DNA of 64,000 nucleotides from Pseudeuparius sepicola (GCA_963920635.1 OY987299.1:20290901-20354900); one strand, 5' to 3'. Counted from the stretch's first letter, positions 25,431 through 38,391 are shown. Translations and numbers: made by a program. The notes: a model not told the origin generated them from the letters alone.

Positions 25431-28400
25431 AGACAGGGTAGAATTTTGTTGCACTATCAACACTATACTATTATACTATTAAGCACAGCTATATAGCACT
25501 ATGTTGGCCTGGAACAGAGAAAACGTCAATTATTTGTCTAAACACGTAAACAAAATCCGAATCTCTTCAGTAAACAATTGAATTGGATATAGGAGGTACA
25601 CTACAGTAAAAGATTGAATTACTCGGGGAAAAGGGAAATTGTCTGGTTTTCTCATTTATTTTACTGAATCCGAAAATTTGTGCACCTTAATTAGAAAACA
25701 CTTACCTATACAACCAAGATAGTGGAAATAATATCTAATTATCAGCTTGTCTTTATATAGAACGAATCAACGGGATATTCAACAATTATTTATACAAAAG
25801 TTTAAAAATGGCAGAAAGTTTAGACAAATTTTGATCCATAAAAAATAAGGAGATGCTTAATTTTTTTTTTCAATTTTTTTCTCACTATAATATAGTTAGT
25901 GTGTTTTTTTAACTGCCTCCAAACACTATCTATTATTAGTTTAAAATTAATTATAAAATACAATTTTATCACTGTTATTAATTTATATAATTGCGCTGCC
26001 TAAACACGCACATATCAGAGAAGCAGATAATAAATTTAAAATAACATTACATTTTGTGTGTATTAAATATCATTAAAGGTTGGGTATAGATAAAATTAAT
26101 AATTAATTTTGTTACAGTACTTTTTGCGTATATCCGGATGAAGGGGAGAAACTTCTGGAAAGGCTGTTAGACCTCGTCAGAAAAATTCTACAAATTCATA
26201 TAATTTGTTTTTCCTGAAGGCGGGCTTTGTCGAGATATAGGGCGCAAGTTCCAGATTTTGCTTCGTAGCTTCTTTCCTCTATACCGATTTTAACAATTGT
26301 TAGGTCATCGGAATAATTAGCGAAGCAAAGTACATGCGTAATTGGTTTGTGCTTACTTCTTGAGGTTATTCCGGGACATATGAACTTATTTTTAATGGAA
26401 TTCCATGACGTGTTCTTACGTAGTTAGAGGTGCGCAATACCCCGAAATTTCATTTTAGAGCCAAAGTAGTTAAAAGGTAGGTAGTTTAAGGCACATGGGT
26501 AGGTTTTTGATCTCTCATCTTTGATACGTAGCTGATTAATAACAAAATGCCATGGAGGGGGAATTTCACTAGAATTGAATTCTTTATGCCCTGTGTTATG
26601 CAACAATAGTGTAAAAAGCCTGCATTAGCAAATCAATCTAAAGTTATAGCCTTAATCGGGTTGCATGGCCGTTTCGTGCGACGTTGCCGGAGCTAAACCG
26701 ATTAAATTTAATTTGGCAATCTTTATTCACGCATATATTAGCATATTAGTTCCTGTTTCGGTCCGAAATTATGGTCATTCTTGTGTGGTCCGGGCGTTAT
26801 AACGGTTAATAAAGTTTCGCAATTACAGTTGCAGCCTTCGGACGTGCCTCGGAAGTTTCCAATTTTGGTTGTAAATTATTTGCGCGATTTGGTACAACGG
26901 GCCCCGGTCGGTACTTTGGACCTTGTTGTAGGTATAAGTAAGTTTACCAAGATAGAAACTAGCTGACACGTAATCAGTAATCAATTTAACGGTCTTCGAC
27001 TTCGAAAACGGGATGTTTCGCAGGTACATATCAAATTTTATAACTTGGAAAGGATTCGTCATTGATTTTAAAAGCCATTGATTGCTAAGTAGGCAAGTGT
27101 TCTTAGGGTAAAATCTTGTGGCTTTGCTATATTATGGCAGATAGTGTTATGTGATCTAGGTAAGTGAACAAAATGTCTACGAAAAAAATGAACGAACAGA
27201 AAAGCAAGTTAAAAGAAAATCTGTAATAATAAATAACTGACGATTAGACATTAACGTGTAGAAGAGAGCATGAGGGTTGCAAACATTACCAACAATATAA
27301 GGCATCAAGTAGGCCATCAAAGTCAGCCACGAGGAAACTAAGGCAATAAAGGGGAAAGCAAGAGACGACCATCAGACAGGGGAGCCGCACGGGGGGTCTT
27401 TGTTCTCAAATATGTTTTTCGAAGAACTTCTCAAAGACCCATGTGAAGGAGGGAATATACATACCTACTTCACGTAAATTAGGCACCTATATAATAAGTT
27501 TTATATTATGCAATTATTGCACAAGAAACATAATTTGAGGTTTCGATCGATTTTAATCTTTGTAAGTATTACACAGGCTGTCCCAGAAATAAGTCTCAAA
27601 ATTTTGATTATGTACTTAACTCATCAACAAAAACAAACTTAACGATCAAAATTATTAAATTACGCCTCGTGCTCGTTAGTTCTTGCTGGAAATACTCAAA
27701 GTAACGATGTATTTGGCATAATAATATGTAGAGTATGTTCTATTAAAAAAAAAATCTGTAGAATTTTTTTTAGAATGTATAGTGTGTTCAGGGATGATAA
27801 TAAACAAGAAGAAGAATAAATTTAAAATGTGAAATAATCTATCGATCTAACACTGACGGCGATAAGGCGCCCGCAGGGCTCGCCGTGCGGGGGGGGGGGC
27901 AGCTCCGGAAGGGGCCCCTAAAAACTGATCTATCCACTAATATTAATTTTTGCAAAGGCTGAAAATCGGTGTTGACCAAATGACTTAGAAGATTTTTATT
28001 TCAGGGAACAATTAGCAGATTATTGTGAGGAATTATTAAAACATCCTGAAAAACACGAAAAAAAAAGCAATTTTTTGTCAAATTTTATGCGTTTATTTGA
28101 AGTTCCTTTAGTTTCTCTTTTAAACTAATTATCACGAAAAATATTCACTTTCTATTATTGAGTACTTTTGTACACTCTGTTACTGCGAATTAAGATTTGT
28201 GATTTTTTGTATTAACCTATTATGTGCCATGTTTTTTATCTTATTTTGACCAATTTTTACGGCTTTTAATGGCCGGTTGTGTGTTTGAAGCAGATAGCGT
28301 CAATTAACTTTACTTAGATCAATTTTTCTGAAATTAATTTATACTTTATTCAACACTAGTAAAAGAGCTATTTTTTAAAATCAAAAATCAAATTTTCCAT

Positions 28401-29000
28401 TTATTTTTTCTTCCAAGTTACGGGCCATTTTGAGATTAGCGGAATTTTCAATTTTTATACAACCAATACATCAATTCTGCGACGTTACGTGATGTTTTTT
28501 TACTAAGCACCAGACAGATTTTAGCAATGGTTACACTCAAATTCATATATTTCCAGTGTATTACTTTTTGTATACTTCCGCCGACATTTAGAAAAATCTA
28601 CACACTAGAGTACCTACTTGTGTATTGTGATAGATGGCTGGGCGGTGGCATGGCCATAGCACAGCCACAGTGTGAAGCTGTAAATTTTATTTCTCCCGCT
28701 CTATTTATTCCTGCACCTTCGGTGAGATAAATCGCAACAAAGTTATAGCTGAGCCAACGTTTATTTTATCTTCGTTGAGATTTATCTGTTCAAATTTGTT
28801 CGTATTTCAAATTGCACCTGTTGAAAACTTCAGCGGGCGCCACCCTTCAATATTTTCGTTCCGAGAAAACGTTTCTGCAATTACTGTGGAACTTTCCTAT
28901 GTAACAATGGAGGTTCTATTAATATGAAAAATGTAATAGGATTTTGACGAATCGAGAAGATTTTTTTGCTAGTCTCAAGAATATAGGAATAATTATTATA
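25431..29000. other. Long gene-free stretch
   Basis: AT-rich DNA with only short ORFs of no recognisable type. It includes a G10-11 tract near 27889-27899 and a TTTTTTTT run near 25860. No exon, RNA gene or complete repeat could be supported by eye. Confidence 0.35.
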
Positions 29001-29006
29001 TTTCTC

Positions 29007-30110
29007 TCAAAAATTGGCACTGAAGTAGCCCATTATTGTACGATTTTTTCATTAAGTAGGCCTTGGCGAGATGTAAACATCAAACGTCAGACGCGGGGCC
29101 ATCGCCCGTCAAAAGTGACCAAATATTTAAAACCCGGCCAATAAAGGCCCATTTAACTTTTAGTACACATTGCGAAATTGTTACCTATAGCAGCGCAATC
29201 TTTCAGTATAAATATTTTAGTAGGTTTGAATATGAATAGATTTGTTATGTATATAGGCTGCACAACAAGCAGCAGTTTGGTTTTTCTGTAACGAAGGCGC
29301 CGTGTTAAAACCTTCTCAAGCTTACAAGCCCTGTGCAAACATGTGGCAACGCCGCAGGGGGACGGTTCAACGGGTATATGCAGTATTCAACACTAAAATA
29401 ATTTGTTTTGAAATTATATCCGAAGATTTCGCATACGAATCTCCATTCGACAAATTGTCGTACGCGCCCAACTGCCGTGCGTCCAATTGTCGCCCGCGAC
29501 CAATTGTCGCCCGCGACCAATTGTCGCCCGCGACCAATTGTCGCACGCGACCAATTGTCGCACGCGACCAATTGTCGCACGCGACCAATTGTCGCGCCCA
29601 GTTGTCCGCTCCCAATTGTCTCGCGTCCAGTTTTCCGCGTCCAATTGACGCGACACCTACCAGGATGATGATTCAGCTTATATCGAAATAATATTGACAG
29701 TGACTATAGAAAGAATTCTATAGTCACTGATATTGATGCGTTCAAACAGACCAAAATACTTACACTGAAAGCGTTGACTGAAGGTTTAAAACCCAACGCT
29801 GAAAGATTACGTTGTTATAGATAACAATTCCGCAGTGAAGCTGAATCGTTCAATAATGATACTTTATTGGCCGGGTTTTGAATATAGGTATCTGGCCACG
29901 TTTTACGGGCGATGAACGCGTCTGACGTTTGATTTGTTTACATGTCACCAAGACCAATTGATAGAAAAAAGAATACTATAACAGCTTATTTTCTAAAATT
30001 TATTTGTGGCGTAAACAGATCCATTCTATAACAGCTTACTTTAGTGCCGCATTTTGAGCTTTTAATAACTGGTTTGGGGCCTTTTAATGACGATTTCAAA
30101 AAAAGAAATT
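29007..30110. mobile_element. Compound foldback: dispersed repeat copies around a minisatellite
   Basis: 29007-29320 is the inverted copy of 260-610, and 29810-30085 is a direct copy, so the two face each other. Between them lie the 17-bp minisatellite and the hairpin GACTATAGAAAGAATTCTATAGTC (29701-29724 region). Confidence 0.65.
29457..29650. repeat. 17-bp palindromic minisatellite
   Basis: Six or more units of CGACCAATTGTCGCCCG, with CGCACG variants in the second half and degenerate units at the ends. Each unit contains GCGA...TCGC around CAATTG, so the array can form many small hairpins. Open in several frames, hence the cluster of overlapping spurious ORFs. Confidence 0.85.
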
Positions 30111-31235
30111 ACTTTACAGATAAAGTATTTAAAAAGAGCAGTAATGTGAGTTTGTAAAACGTGGAAAAAATAGTTACACCGTGAATTGCCGTCCAAGTTT
30201 GGGGGTAACGATCCCCAAAAGTCAAGTTTCTGGATTCAACCGTTTGCGAGGAAAAAAACCAAACCCGCATAAATATGTTTTGCTAATCGTATAGATTAAG
30301 TTTGCAGGGGAGACTTGCTACATAAAAGGCGTGGAATAGTGTCATTCGAGATTTGTTTTCCGCATATGCGATATCGTGCGTTTTGCATGTGTCATTCAAC
30401 TTAAAGAAATATAAAGTATAAACCAGCCATTCTGTAGGTACATACATTGTCATTAAGAATGAATATTTTGAGACCCTTTACCTACACAAGAAAACCAACA
30501 GTTTTTCGCGTAGCTGGGTCAATGTAAATACATATTAGCTGCCGCCCCGATAAAACAATCCGATCCATTAGCCGAACTGCCCAATATATCGCCGCTATCG
30601 CCGTCCGCGGTCGTATACCAGCCATTTTTACATGGTCGCGCGGCGCCGTATCTGGCGGTCATAAAGCGGCGCACCTTTTGCTAACTTAGATACGGCGGCC
30701 CTGTCATAAATTCGGCGCCGGCGAATTGGAATTGTGCGCGCCGATTTGGGCAATTTTTGCAGGTCGCGTAGCGGAAACCGGCCGCCGGAAATTGCAGATA
30801 AATCATATTGAAATTTCACCAATCCGGGAACGAAAGTTTTGTCCCTTATTTTGCCACTAAAGTCCATTTACCTTAGTCATCAGGGAAGAAATATACATAT
30901 ATGCTTCTATTGGTAAAGCGGTCGTAAACTCGGTGGACCCTTACATGCTGAACACAAGGACTTAATCGCTACTCGCAACGTATAGAACGTATATAGTGGA
31001 GTGCTTATCAATGATCACTTATTAGATAAATTTTTGGACGTGGCGTAATTATAAAATGTCAGGCTCGTATGTCGTAGGTATATAAACAGAGGGTGTAGAT
31101 GAAAAACTTGCACCTCATATTTGTATTCCTCTACCAGTAAATAAATAGAAATGAACATCCACGCGCATGCGCTCTTACGTGCTTCCTTATGTGACCCTGT
31201 GTACCTAATTCAGCCGCTCGTGGATATAATACTAA
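30110..31235. other. No gene recognised; CpG-rich patch
   Basis: Positions 30540-30800 are GC- and CpG-rich in an otherwise AT-rich region. A 79-codon - strand ORF (30628-30867) falls in it but shows no family motif. It could be regulatory or a buried exon. Confidence 0.3.
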
Positions 31236-31238
31236 TAT

Positions 31239-31713
31239 ACAATGTGTCCCGGATAAGAATGAACAGCATGGGGATCTTGCAAACGGTGAGAGATAGAACA
31301 ACGGTTAAATGGGGAAAAGTTGCGCAATGTTGAGGTCAATAAAATGGTACAAACATATTTCTAATATCTTTTTTCGTTTTTGAGTTATTGTGAAAAAAGT
31401 GAAATTTTGCGTTTTTGATTTTATTCTTTTCTGAAGTTGTTACCACAGATAGGAAAAAAAGAAAAACACTTTCTTATGGCATTTTATAACGGGCTTTAAG
31501 ATGGCGTTTTTAGATTTGTTCTACAACATTTCGTTTTTGAGAAACCAACTTCCACTTTATTTTTTGAATACGGTCCTGGATTTTTTTGCAGATTTTGAAA
31601 GCACTTTTCATTGCAAATACCATGATGTATGACACGAAATATTTTTAAAATGTTTTGAGACAATTATACCGAAAATTCCTTTTTTCTATTAATTTTTTTC
31701 TATAATCCGACCC
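31239..31713. mobile_element. Diverged MITE related to the 35.8-kb element
   Basis: The left end (ATACAATGTGTCCCGGATAA, then TGGGGATCT and GGTTAAATGGGGAAA) resembles the arm at 35806; the right end is ATAATCCGACCCTGTAT. Confidence 0.45.
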
Positions 31714-32240
31714 TGTATTTAATAATAAGAAGTCTAAATATTAATAAGTATTGTCAACAATTTAACTTACAAAAAATTATCTTTCAATCGGAGTACCAAA
31801 AAAGGACGGCAAAGACTAATAACAGTCACATACAATAATAAAAAATAAATAAAAATCCTCCCAGTGTATCATTTAATTACGAATTTGTATTATTAGTAAT
31901 GGAAGGTGCTTTTTCAAATGACGACAAATTTAGCATGTTAGCATGTTATATATTGTGTCACAGAAATAGTGTAGAGACCGAATGAATGTATTGTTTTGCA
32001 ATTAATAAATGGCAAAAGTTATTGGTTTCATTGGCTTAAAACTTACTTCTCACAATTAGAAAAAGCGAAGAATTTACTCCAAAACACAATGCGACACTGT
32101 TTGCTGTGCAACAACAGAGGAAAACACTTACCCGTATTTAAAAATATTAAGTTATCGAAGTAAAAACAAACTGTAGGTTAAATTGTTGACAATACTGATT
32201 AATATTTAGACTACTTATTATTAAATACAGGGCCGCAATA
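31700..32240. mobile_element. Foldback element with about 65-bp arms
   Basis: GACCCTGTATTTAATAATAAG...GTCAACAATTTAAC (31701-31768) is the reverse complement of GTTAAATTGTTGAC...CTTATTATTAAATACAGGGC (32176-32233), with small differences. Confidence 0.65.
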
Positions 32241-32714
32241 GAAAAAATGAATGGAAAAAAGGAATTTTAGTAATAAGATAGTATAAGAATGGAAGAAGAT
32301 TTATTCTCCGAAAACTCTAAAAGACAAAGTTACTGAAGTTATATTTTTTGAGTTAACGGTTAAAGTTTCGTTCTTTTAATGTTAGGCATTTATTAATTTT
32401 CCTGGCAACTTGAAGAATTTGACTTTTAATCGGTTTGGTTTAGGTTTCTGTGGCGAAAAACCCAATTACAAATTAAATGGATCTGTTTGCGCCACAAAGG
32501 AATTTTGGGCAATATTTAAATAAGCTCGTTTACACTCTAGATTTAGATTGATCACAATGACCGTTACTAGCATTTGCGCAATAAGCCTAATAAGTGCCAT
32601 TGTGATAAATATCTTTAAATAATTTTTGTCTCAAAATGTGAGTAATTACTTAGATTAAAATTTGTATTGACCAAAAGGTTAAAATTATGCGTGTTGCTCA
32701 CCACGCACGTGCTG

Positions 32715-33287
32715 TACAGGGTGATCCAAACTCGACGCCCCATGCCTACAGCGGGAAGACGAAAACTCAAAATAAAATTTCGAAAAGGGGTTCTTAAATG
32801 GGACATACTAAGGTCCAATTTTGACCGAAAATTACCTTTTTTGATGTTTGGGTAAATTGCCGCTGTGGCGTCATCGATATTATTTTCCCAGAAACATACC
32901 AGTTTTTCTCTATATATTGAAAGTCCTTATCATTCTCAACAACTTTTATAGAAAGAAATTTTCTGTATCTTTTGTCGTTCCAAATCTACAGGGTCAAATA
33001 TGTAAAAAAACATGGAATTGTTTCTAATCATTTTTCGAAATCTAGATAGCTATGGAAACAATTGATAGTCAGAAATTATTTAAGAGTATGTTAGGGTGCC
33101 TTGCGCATCCTTAAATTTATTCAACTGGAATATTTTTAAATTTTTTTGTAACAAACAATAATAACAAACAAGTTAGTAACAAGCACAATTCAGAAATTTA
33201 AAAAATATTCCAACAACAAAATCGGGTAAAGGATTATTAAGATATTTACGAAAAAGCGATTTTTTAAGAAGAGTTTGACACCCTGTA
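32715..33287. mobile_element. TACAGGGTG-ended MITE
   Basis: The left end TACAGGGTGATCCAAACTC matches the reverse complement of the right end (TACAGGGTGTCAAACTC). Inner arms weak. Confidence 0.45.
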
Positions 33288-33414
33288 TCTTGAAAAGGAA
33301 GCATTACCGGACCTATTTTTATATAAACATTATATTATATTTATTTCTACGTACCTACTTAATCGCTAAAGCAATTTGCGTGTAAGTGTTTTTTATTTTC
33401 ATTGAGCTTATTAC

Positions 33415-33457
33415 CACAGACCTATATTATAGCTTCGCGAAGCTATATAGGTCTGTG
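33415..33457. repeat. 43-bp palindrome
   Basis: CACAGACCTATA at the left pairs with TATATAGGTCTGTG at the right around AGCTTCGCGAAGCT at the centre. Confidence 0.7.
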
Positions 33458-33459
33458 TT

Positions 33460-35279
33460 ATTACGTTTTTGTTTTTACGTATTATCACTTCACTGCCGCT
33501 TCATTTTCATTAAAAGATAAATGTTCATAATGTTGCTTGTTGCACGAGGTTCTTATGCAGTTTTCATTTCCTTAAAATTTCATTACTATATCTCACTAGA
33601 AGATAACCCACTTTTATCTTTGTAATCTACTGTAATTTGCTCTATAAAATGATAATGGAGTGATAGAGAAGTGATAAAGAATGCTGCATAAAGCCACCTT
33701 TAACAATTGTTGAATTTCATTGAGTTTATTATGTTTATTTCTACGAATTTAATTGTTTAGAATGATTTATTTTCTGTTGAGCGTAACATTTTTCGGTTTC
33801 TTATGGTACCTATGTGTTAATAACTAATCTGGAAAATAAAAAAATGGCTGTAAAACTCCCCAAAATACCGCAACGCATAGAATATCTTAGTTATAGTCCA
33901 AAGCACGAGAGAAAAAACGTTTCTAAAGAATGCGGGCAGCGTTGCGAGATTTCCTATACGAGTAGTCGTTATTTATTGGCGAATACAAGTTTTATCATAT
34001 TGAAGCCGAATTTCTGAACTCTGTTATACCGAAAAAATAAAGCTCGCATCACGGGACTACTTACCCATTTTTGTTTATCATTTATTTTTAACGCGGTGTG
34101 ATAAAACACCTATTATATTTTTTTCAACATCGTCGCGTCTACCATCGCCTTTGAAATACGGCAACACAGCACTTCGGCTGACAAAAGCAGTTAGCCAACG
34201 CGTTTTGTGCCTGTTTCTATAGTACGTAAAGTTAACTGCGTATTTAGTCTACCACACAGACCTCATTTTCTAGGCCGTTGGCAAGTTTTTTCCGCCGGCT
34301 CAGAGAGCTCAGTGGCGTTTCGTATGTTCGGGAGTTAACGTGTGCAAAATGAGTTAACAGGGAAGAACGTTGCATTCTCAAGCACGAGAAATAATTGCCA
34401 TTGTTATAAGGGTTTGCCTTCCTCCATACTCTAAGGCATCACCGTTAAGAATAATATTAACAATAAATTAAATAACAATTGTATGAAAATTAAGTCAGTG
34501 AGTTACACAAAATTGAGCTACGCCCCTGAACTGTGACTAATTCTATAATATTTGCGAGTTCTTCCCCCTTACGTCGCACGCATTCTGCCGTAAGGAGGAC
34601 TATCGAATCGGCCCGAGTGTGCCTCGGCCTGACACGCGCGAAAACAACAACAAATATATCCCAGCAAACGTCGTCGAATCGACAGAACTTTCCGTTCCTC
34701 CTAACACAAACGAATCAATTTATGGGGCTCCTAATACAGATCTATACGCCCCCGACTCTGTGTTTACGCCAGAAATTACAAATCCCGGCGGATTTGCGTG
34801 GCGCTGCTCGCCTCGTTTGGCGGAATTTGCTTAAAAAAGCCATATATCTTTCGGGAGATAAACGGCTAATAGGAAATGAACGCCATTAAAATAGAGCAAA
34901 TAGGCCGCTGGGGGGAAGAGGGTCGCGGCTCGGAGCTCCCGGTCGGAAATTTTCCAGTTTAAATTGTCGAAACTGGCAGGTGCGCGTCGCTTGGCCCGAA
35001 TACATATCATTCAGGAGTAGTAATAATGGGGTAAAGTTTGAGGAAAGGCGACGGGGATGCTCTATTTCGCGATAATGAACGAACGGTCTGCGATTGTTGT
35101 GAGTACCCTAGACAAACTTCTATTGTTCTATAAAAAAAAATATTATTTACCAATGTCTAAAAGTAATCAAACATACTCGTAACTCCCATAATAATTATGA
35201 GAACGAGAAACTGAAAATATTCCAGTATCGAAACCTTGCTAGGTGTAAGGTCTATAAAACGTAGATCAAACCTTTGTTT
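33460..35279. other. No gene recognised
   Basis: Mixed AT-rich DNA with a moderately GC-rich part (34540-35090) holding overlapping ORFs of 71 and 118 codons without recognisable domains. Confidence 0.3.
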
Positions 35280-35350
35280 CCTCCGGTAGCTTAGTTGGTT
35301 AAGTGCCTACGGCCACAGTAGGAGTCCCGGGTTCGAGTCCCGGCTGGAGT
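35280..35350 (+). tRNA. tRNA-like sequence (pseudo-tRNA or SINE head)
   Basis: A near-complete cloverleaf: acceptor CTCCGG/CTGGAG with position 1 unpaired, a D arm with A box TAGCTTAGTTGG, anticodon stem CCTAC/GTAGG, and T arm CCGGG/CCCGG with B box GGTTCGAGTCC. A T6 stretch follows at 35354. The anticodon loop GGCCACA lacks the invariant T at position 33 (reading CCA as anticodon), so it is probably not a functional tRNA. Pol III transcription is plausible. Confidence 0.5.
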
Positions 35351-35657
35351 GCATTTTTTCAATTGATATTTTTTACCTGATATGCCACTAAAACATCCTT
35401 TATTATTAAAAACAAAGTTTAAAAATATAAAAACTTATCAGCTTTGCTCAAAATCTGCCGTCACATTTGCAGCTTACAAAAAATGCGATAGTGTCAATTC
35501 TATCTTATTGACACACTTTTGTCATATAAGTACGTAAGTAACTAATTTAATTTTTTCAGTGTAAAAATATACAAGAATATGCATAAATACATGTACCTAC
35601 ATAAAAGTCGCAAGTATTTTCCATGGCCTCCTACTACTTTACTCAAATTTGTAATAC

Positions 35658-35735
35658 GGATCCGTGCACAATGATATTCCCGCACCGTTTGTTATCGCAA
35701 TCCGTGCACAATAACATTCTCGCACCGGGTGTTAA
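35658..35735. repeat. 42-bp direct repeat, two copies
   Basis: ATCCGTGCACAATGATATTC and ATCCGTGCACAATAACATTC, each followed by CGCACCG, start about 42 bp apart. A related inverted piece occurs near 53675-53702. Confidence 0.6.
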
Positions 35736-35981
35736 AAACCGTTCTACAATTTAGTGAAGATGGCGAAAGGAAGAATAAAAACATAAAAAATAGTTTGGCA
35801 GGAAATATACAGGGTGAGTTTTTTTCGATGCCCACTATGGGGATCTCGGAAACTAGCAGAGCTGGAACAAAGGTTAAATGGGGAAAGAATTGCAGTTTTT
35901 AATGCTCAATCTAATGCCCTTTTTGGATTTTTAAAAAAGTTCAGATTAGATATGGGCATCGAAAAAAAAAACTCACCCTGT

Positions 35982-36843
35982 ATACAGGGTAAATCATAGT
36001 TGGCTGTGGCCTTATAAAATCGGCCGTTTTTTGAGCTTTCCAAAGATATAATACTCGGCATAGTTATTATAAAAATAAAGAGCTAAGGCTAATTTTCTGA
36101 TTTTTTTTAAATTTTCACATAATCAGCCATGGAATATTTTCATAATTACGTTCTATTTTATAATTAGACATACTTCAAACTTTCTAATATTTTGTTTTTA
36201 GCTGGTAACAAAATTAAACAAACAATTAAAAAACTCAAATTTAAATTATTATTATTTTAAAAGGTCACCTTTTAAAGTAAAAAAGGTATTCAAGCAATCC
36301 ACCATTATTATTTATGCAAATATTGCATCTTTTTAAAACTGAATTTTTGTAGCCTTTCTTAGAGAGCGCCTGTCAATACTGGCAATTGCTTCTAAAACAG
36401 CTGCTCTTAATTCAACAATTGTCTCATATATTATTTTGTACTGTTCCCCACAAAAAGAAATCCAAAACAGACAAATCGGGGGATCGGGGCTGCCAGGAAT
36501 AGGTCTATTTCTTCCTATCCAACTATTTGGATAGAGCTGATCTAGGTAATTTCTTACGGGCAAATAATTATGTGGTGGAGCTCCATCATGATAATTTTTG
36601 TTTTATTTTGTTACATTTTGTAACCAGCTAAAAAAATATCTGAAGGTTTGAAGCATGTCTTATTATAAAATAGAACGTAATTATGAAAATATTGCATGGC
36701 TGACTATGTGAAAATTTAAAAAAATCAGGAAATTAGCCATAGCAATTTGATTTATTATAATAACTATGACGAGTATTATATTTTTGGAAAGCTCAAGAAA
36801 TGGCCGATTTGATGAGGCCACAGCCAACTATGATTTACATTTA
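35982..36843. mobile_element. Inner mariner-like element with about 245-bp arms
   Basis: AAATCATAGTTGGCTGTGGCC... (35990-36230) recurs inverted at 36597-36838 with about 85-90% identity by eye. The loop holds a DDE transposase fragment on the - strand. The left boundary abuts a stray CTCACCCTGTATA end, indicating nested or chimeric insertion. Confidence 0.75.
36333..36587 (-). pseudogene. Mariner/Tc1-like DDE transposase remnant
   Basis: About 85 codons on the - strand. It begins at DGAPPH, the motif around the second catalytic aspartate of mariner-like transposases, and continues with NSWIGR and GSPDPPICLFWISFCG, which corresponds to the region leading to the third acidic residue. The N-terminal DNA-binding part and first catalytic aspartate are absent, and the region past this is replaced by the element's arm. 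It is a deletion derivative that cannot encode an active enzyme. Confidence 0.7.
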
Positions 36844-37303
36844 AAAAAAAAAACACAAGTTTATGTCATACCTCAAAAATCACAAACAACATAAAAAATT
36901 GGATTGCATTATCTTTATTAAGCACAAAATTATCTACAATTTTTGTCTTTACAGTTTTTCTGTATAATCAGAAATAACGGAGTTACAGAGATCTGAAGAA
37001 ATAGCAAAAAATCACTTTTTTCAAAATATATAGTGAGCCGTGAACTTTTTTAAAAATCCAAAAGGGGCATTAGATTGAGCATTCAAAACTGCAATTCTTT
37101 CCCCATTTAACCTTTGTTCTAGCTCTGCTAGTTTCCGAGATCCCCATAGTGGGCATCGAAAAAAACTCACCCTGTATAAAGAAGAAACCGAGAAATCTAA
37201 TATGCATTCTATACCTACTTACTTACAAGGACTTTATTTCTTATCAGCTGTTCAATTATTGTGGGAAAATATGTAGGTAAAAAATAATCTAAATTAAACT
37301 TAA

Positions 37304-37642
37304 GGGGGGGTTGCCGAGAGCGAAGTGACGTTAGATTTCTTATTTTTTTAAGTTGTATAGCATAAAATCTAATAACATTTTACCTGGCAAAAATTTAGTA
37401 CAAACATCTCTGTCTTCATTTTAATCATAAGATCTTAAAAGCATATGCACTGGAATTATTATTTTTCCCAAGGTTTTCATAACCTATAAAACAAAACACT
37501 GCTTGTAATATCTTATGATTAAAATGAAGACAGAAATGTTTGTACTAAATTTCTGCCAGGTAAAATGTTATTAGATTTTATGCTATACAACTTAAAAAAA
37601 AATACGAAATCTAACGTCACTTTCACTGTCGGCAACCCCCTC
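37304..37642. mobile_element. TTAA-flanked MITE (piggyBac-like)
   Basis: TTAA at 37300-37303 and 37643-37646 flank ends GGGGGGGTTGCCGA and its complement-like TCGGCAACCCCCTC. Arms of about 145 bp are inverted copies (for example TTAGATTTTATGCTATACAA). A TTAA duplication is the hallmark of piggyBac-type insertion. Confidence 0.75.
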
Positions 37643-37649
37643 TTAAACA

Positions 37650-38390
37650 TAAATTGTAGATAGGTGCCTTGCTGTAAACCACCTTCATATTCTTAATTAA
37701 ATTAGGTAAGAAGTAGTTGCTTAATATTAAGTTCTTCGAGCTAAATTCGACGAAACTTCGGGAAGTTCATTTTCAGCGTACCTAAATTTATCGATAAACT
37801 TCTGCCATTTTACGTCTACAATACTTGCGAATTTATGTTGCTGTACAGGCAATTAAAAGCCGATTCTTCTGGCTGCAACAAATTTTTTCACAAAAATAAT
37901 GTCCTGTAAAATCTAGCGCAAATATAATTATTGCTACATTCATATTATTTCAGTAAACGATTATTTTCAAACAAAAATGCACTATGCTCACGGAAAAATT
38001 CGTATTTACATAACTCTTTTATGATTCAAATTAATCATCGGAACATCACTCTTGCACTTACCTTAATTAGAGACTTTCTATTTCTATAATTTTTATAATT
38101 TCAAACTTAGTCGCCCTGCATAACAACTCTTATAAATTAAAACACCCTAAACAGACTAGAATAAAACTCGTTTTGCTCTTTTCAGATTCCCACTACATTT
38201 TAGACCTATTTTTCGGACACTGTTCCTAAGCGGTATATCTTTCCAATTTCGAGATTTATATTCTCGGAGTGTCCCTCGAGCACCATACACATAAATATTA
38301 TCGCAATTAAAGCAGCGTGATGAATCATTAATACAACCTGCCGCGGAAGCCTAGAGTCCACAAAATATGACCCGAACGCTATATACAGGG
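37650..38390. other. No gene recognised
   Basis: AT-rich, without a supported ORF or clear repeat. Confidence 0.35.
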
Positions 38391-38391
38391 T

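Larger units (their letters stand above)
35806..37178. mobile_element. Foldback transposon with about 138-bp arms
   Basis: TATACAGGGTGAGTTTTTTT...GGGAAAGAATTGCAG (35806-35943) is repeated inverted at about 37040-37178 with only a few mismatches. Ends are TA-flanked. It encloses a second inverted-repeat element and a transposase remnant. Confidence 0.85.

Noticed and set aside
29457..29650. CRISPR-like array
   Set aside because: Units are contiguous 17-mers without unique spacers, in a eukaryotic genome.
29302..29691. Cluster of overlapping ORFs over 29.3-29.7 kb
   Set aside because: Produced by the 17-bp minisatellite, whose unit is open in several frames.
34533..34889. 118- and 71-codon overlapping ORFs
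   Set aside because: Low stop density from local GC content; no conserved motif.
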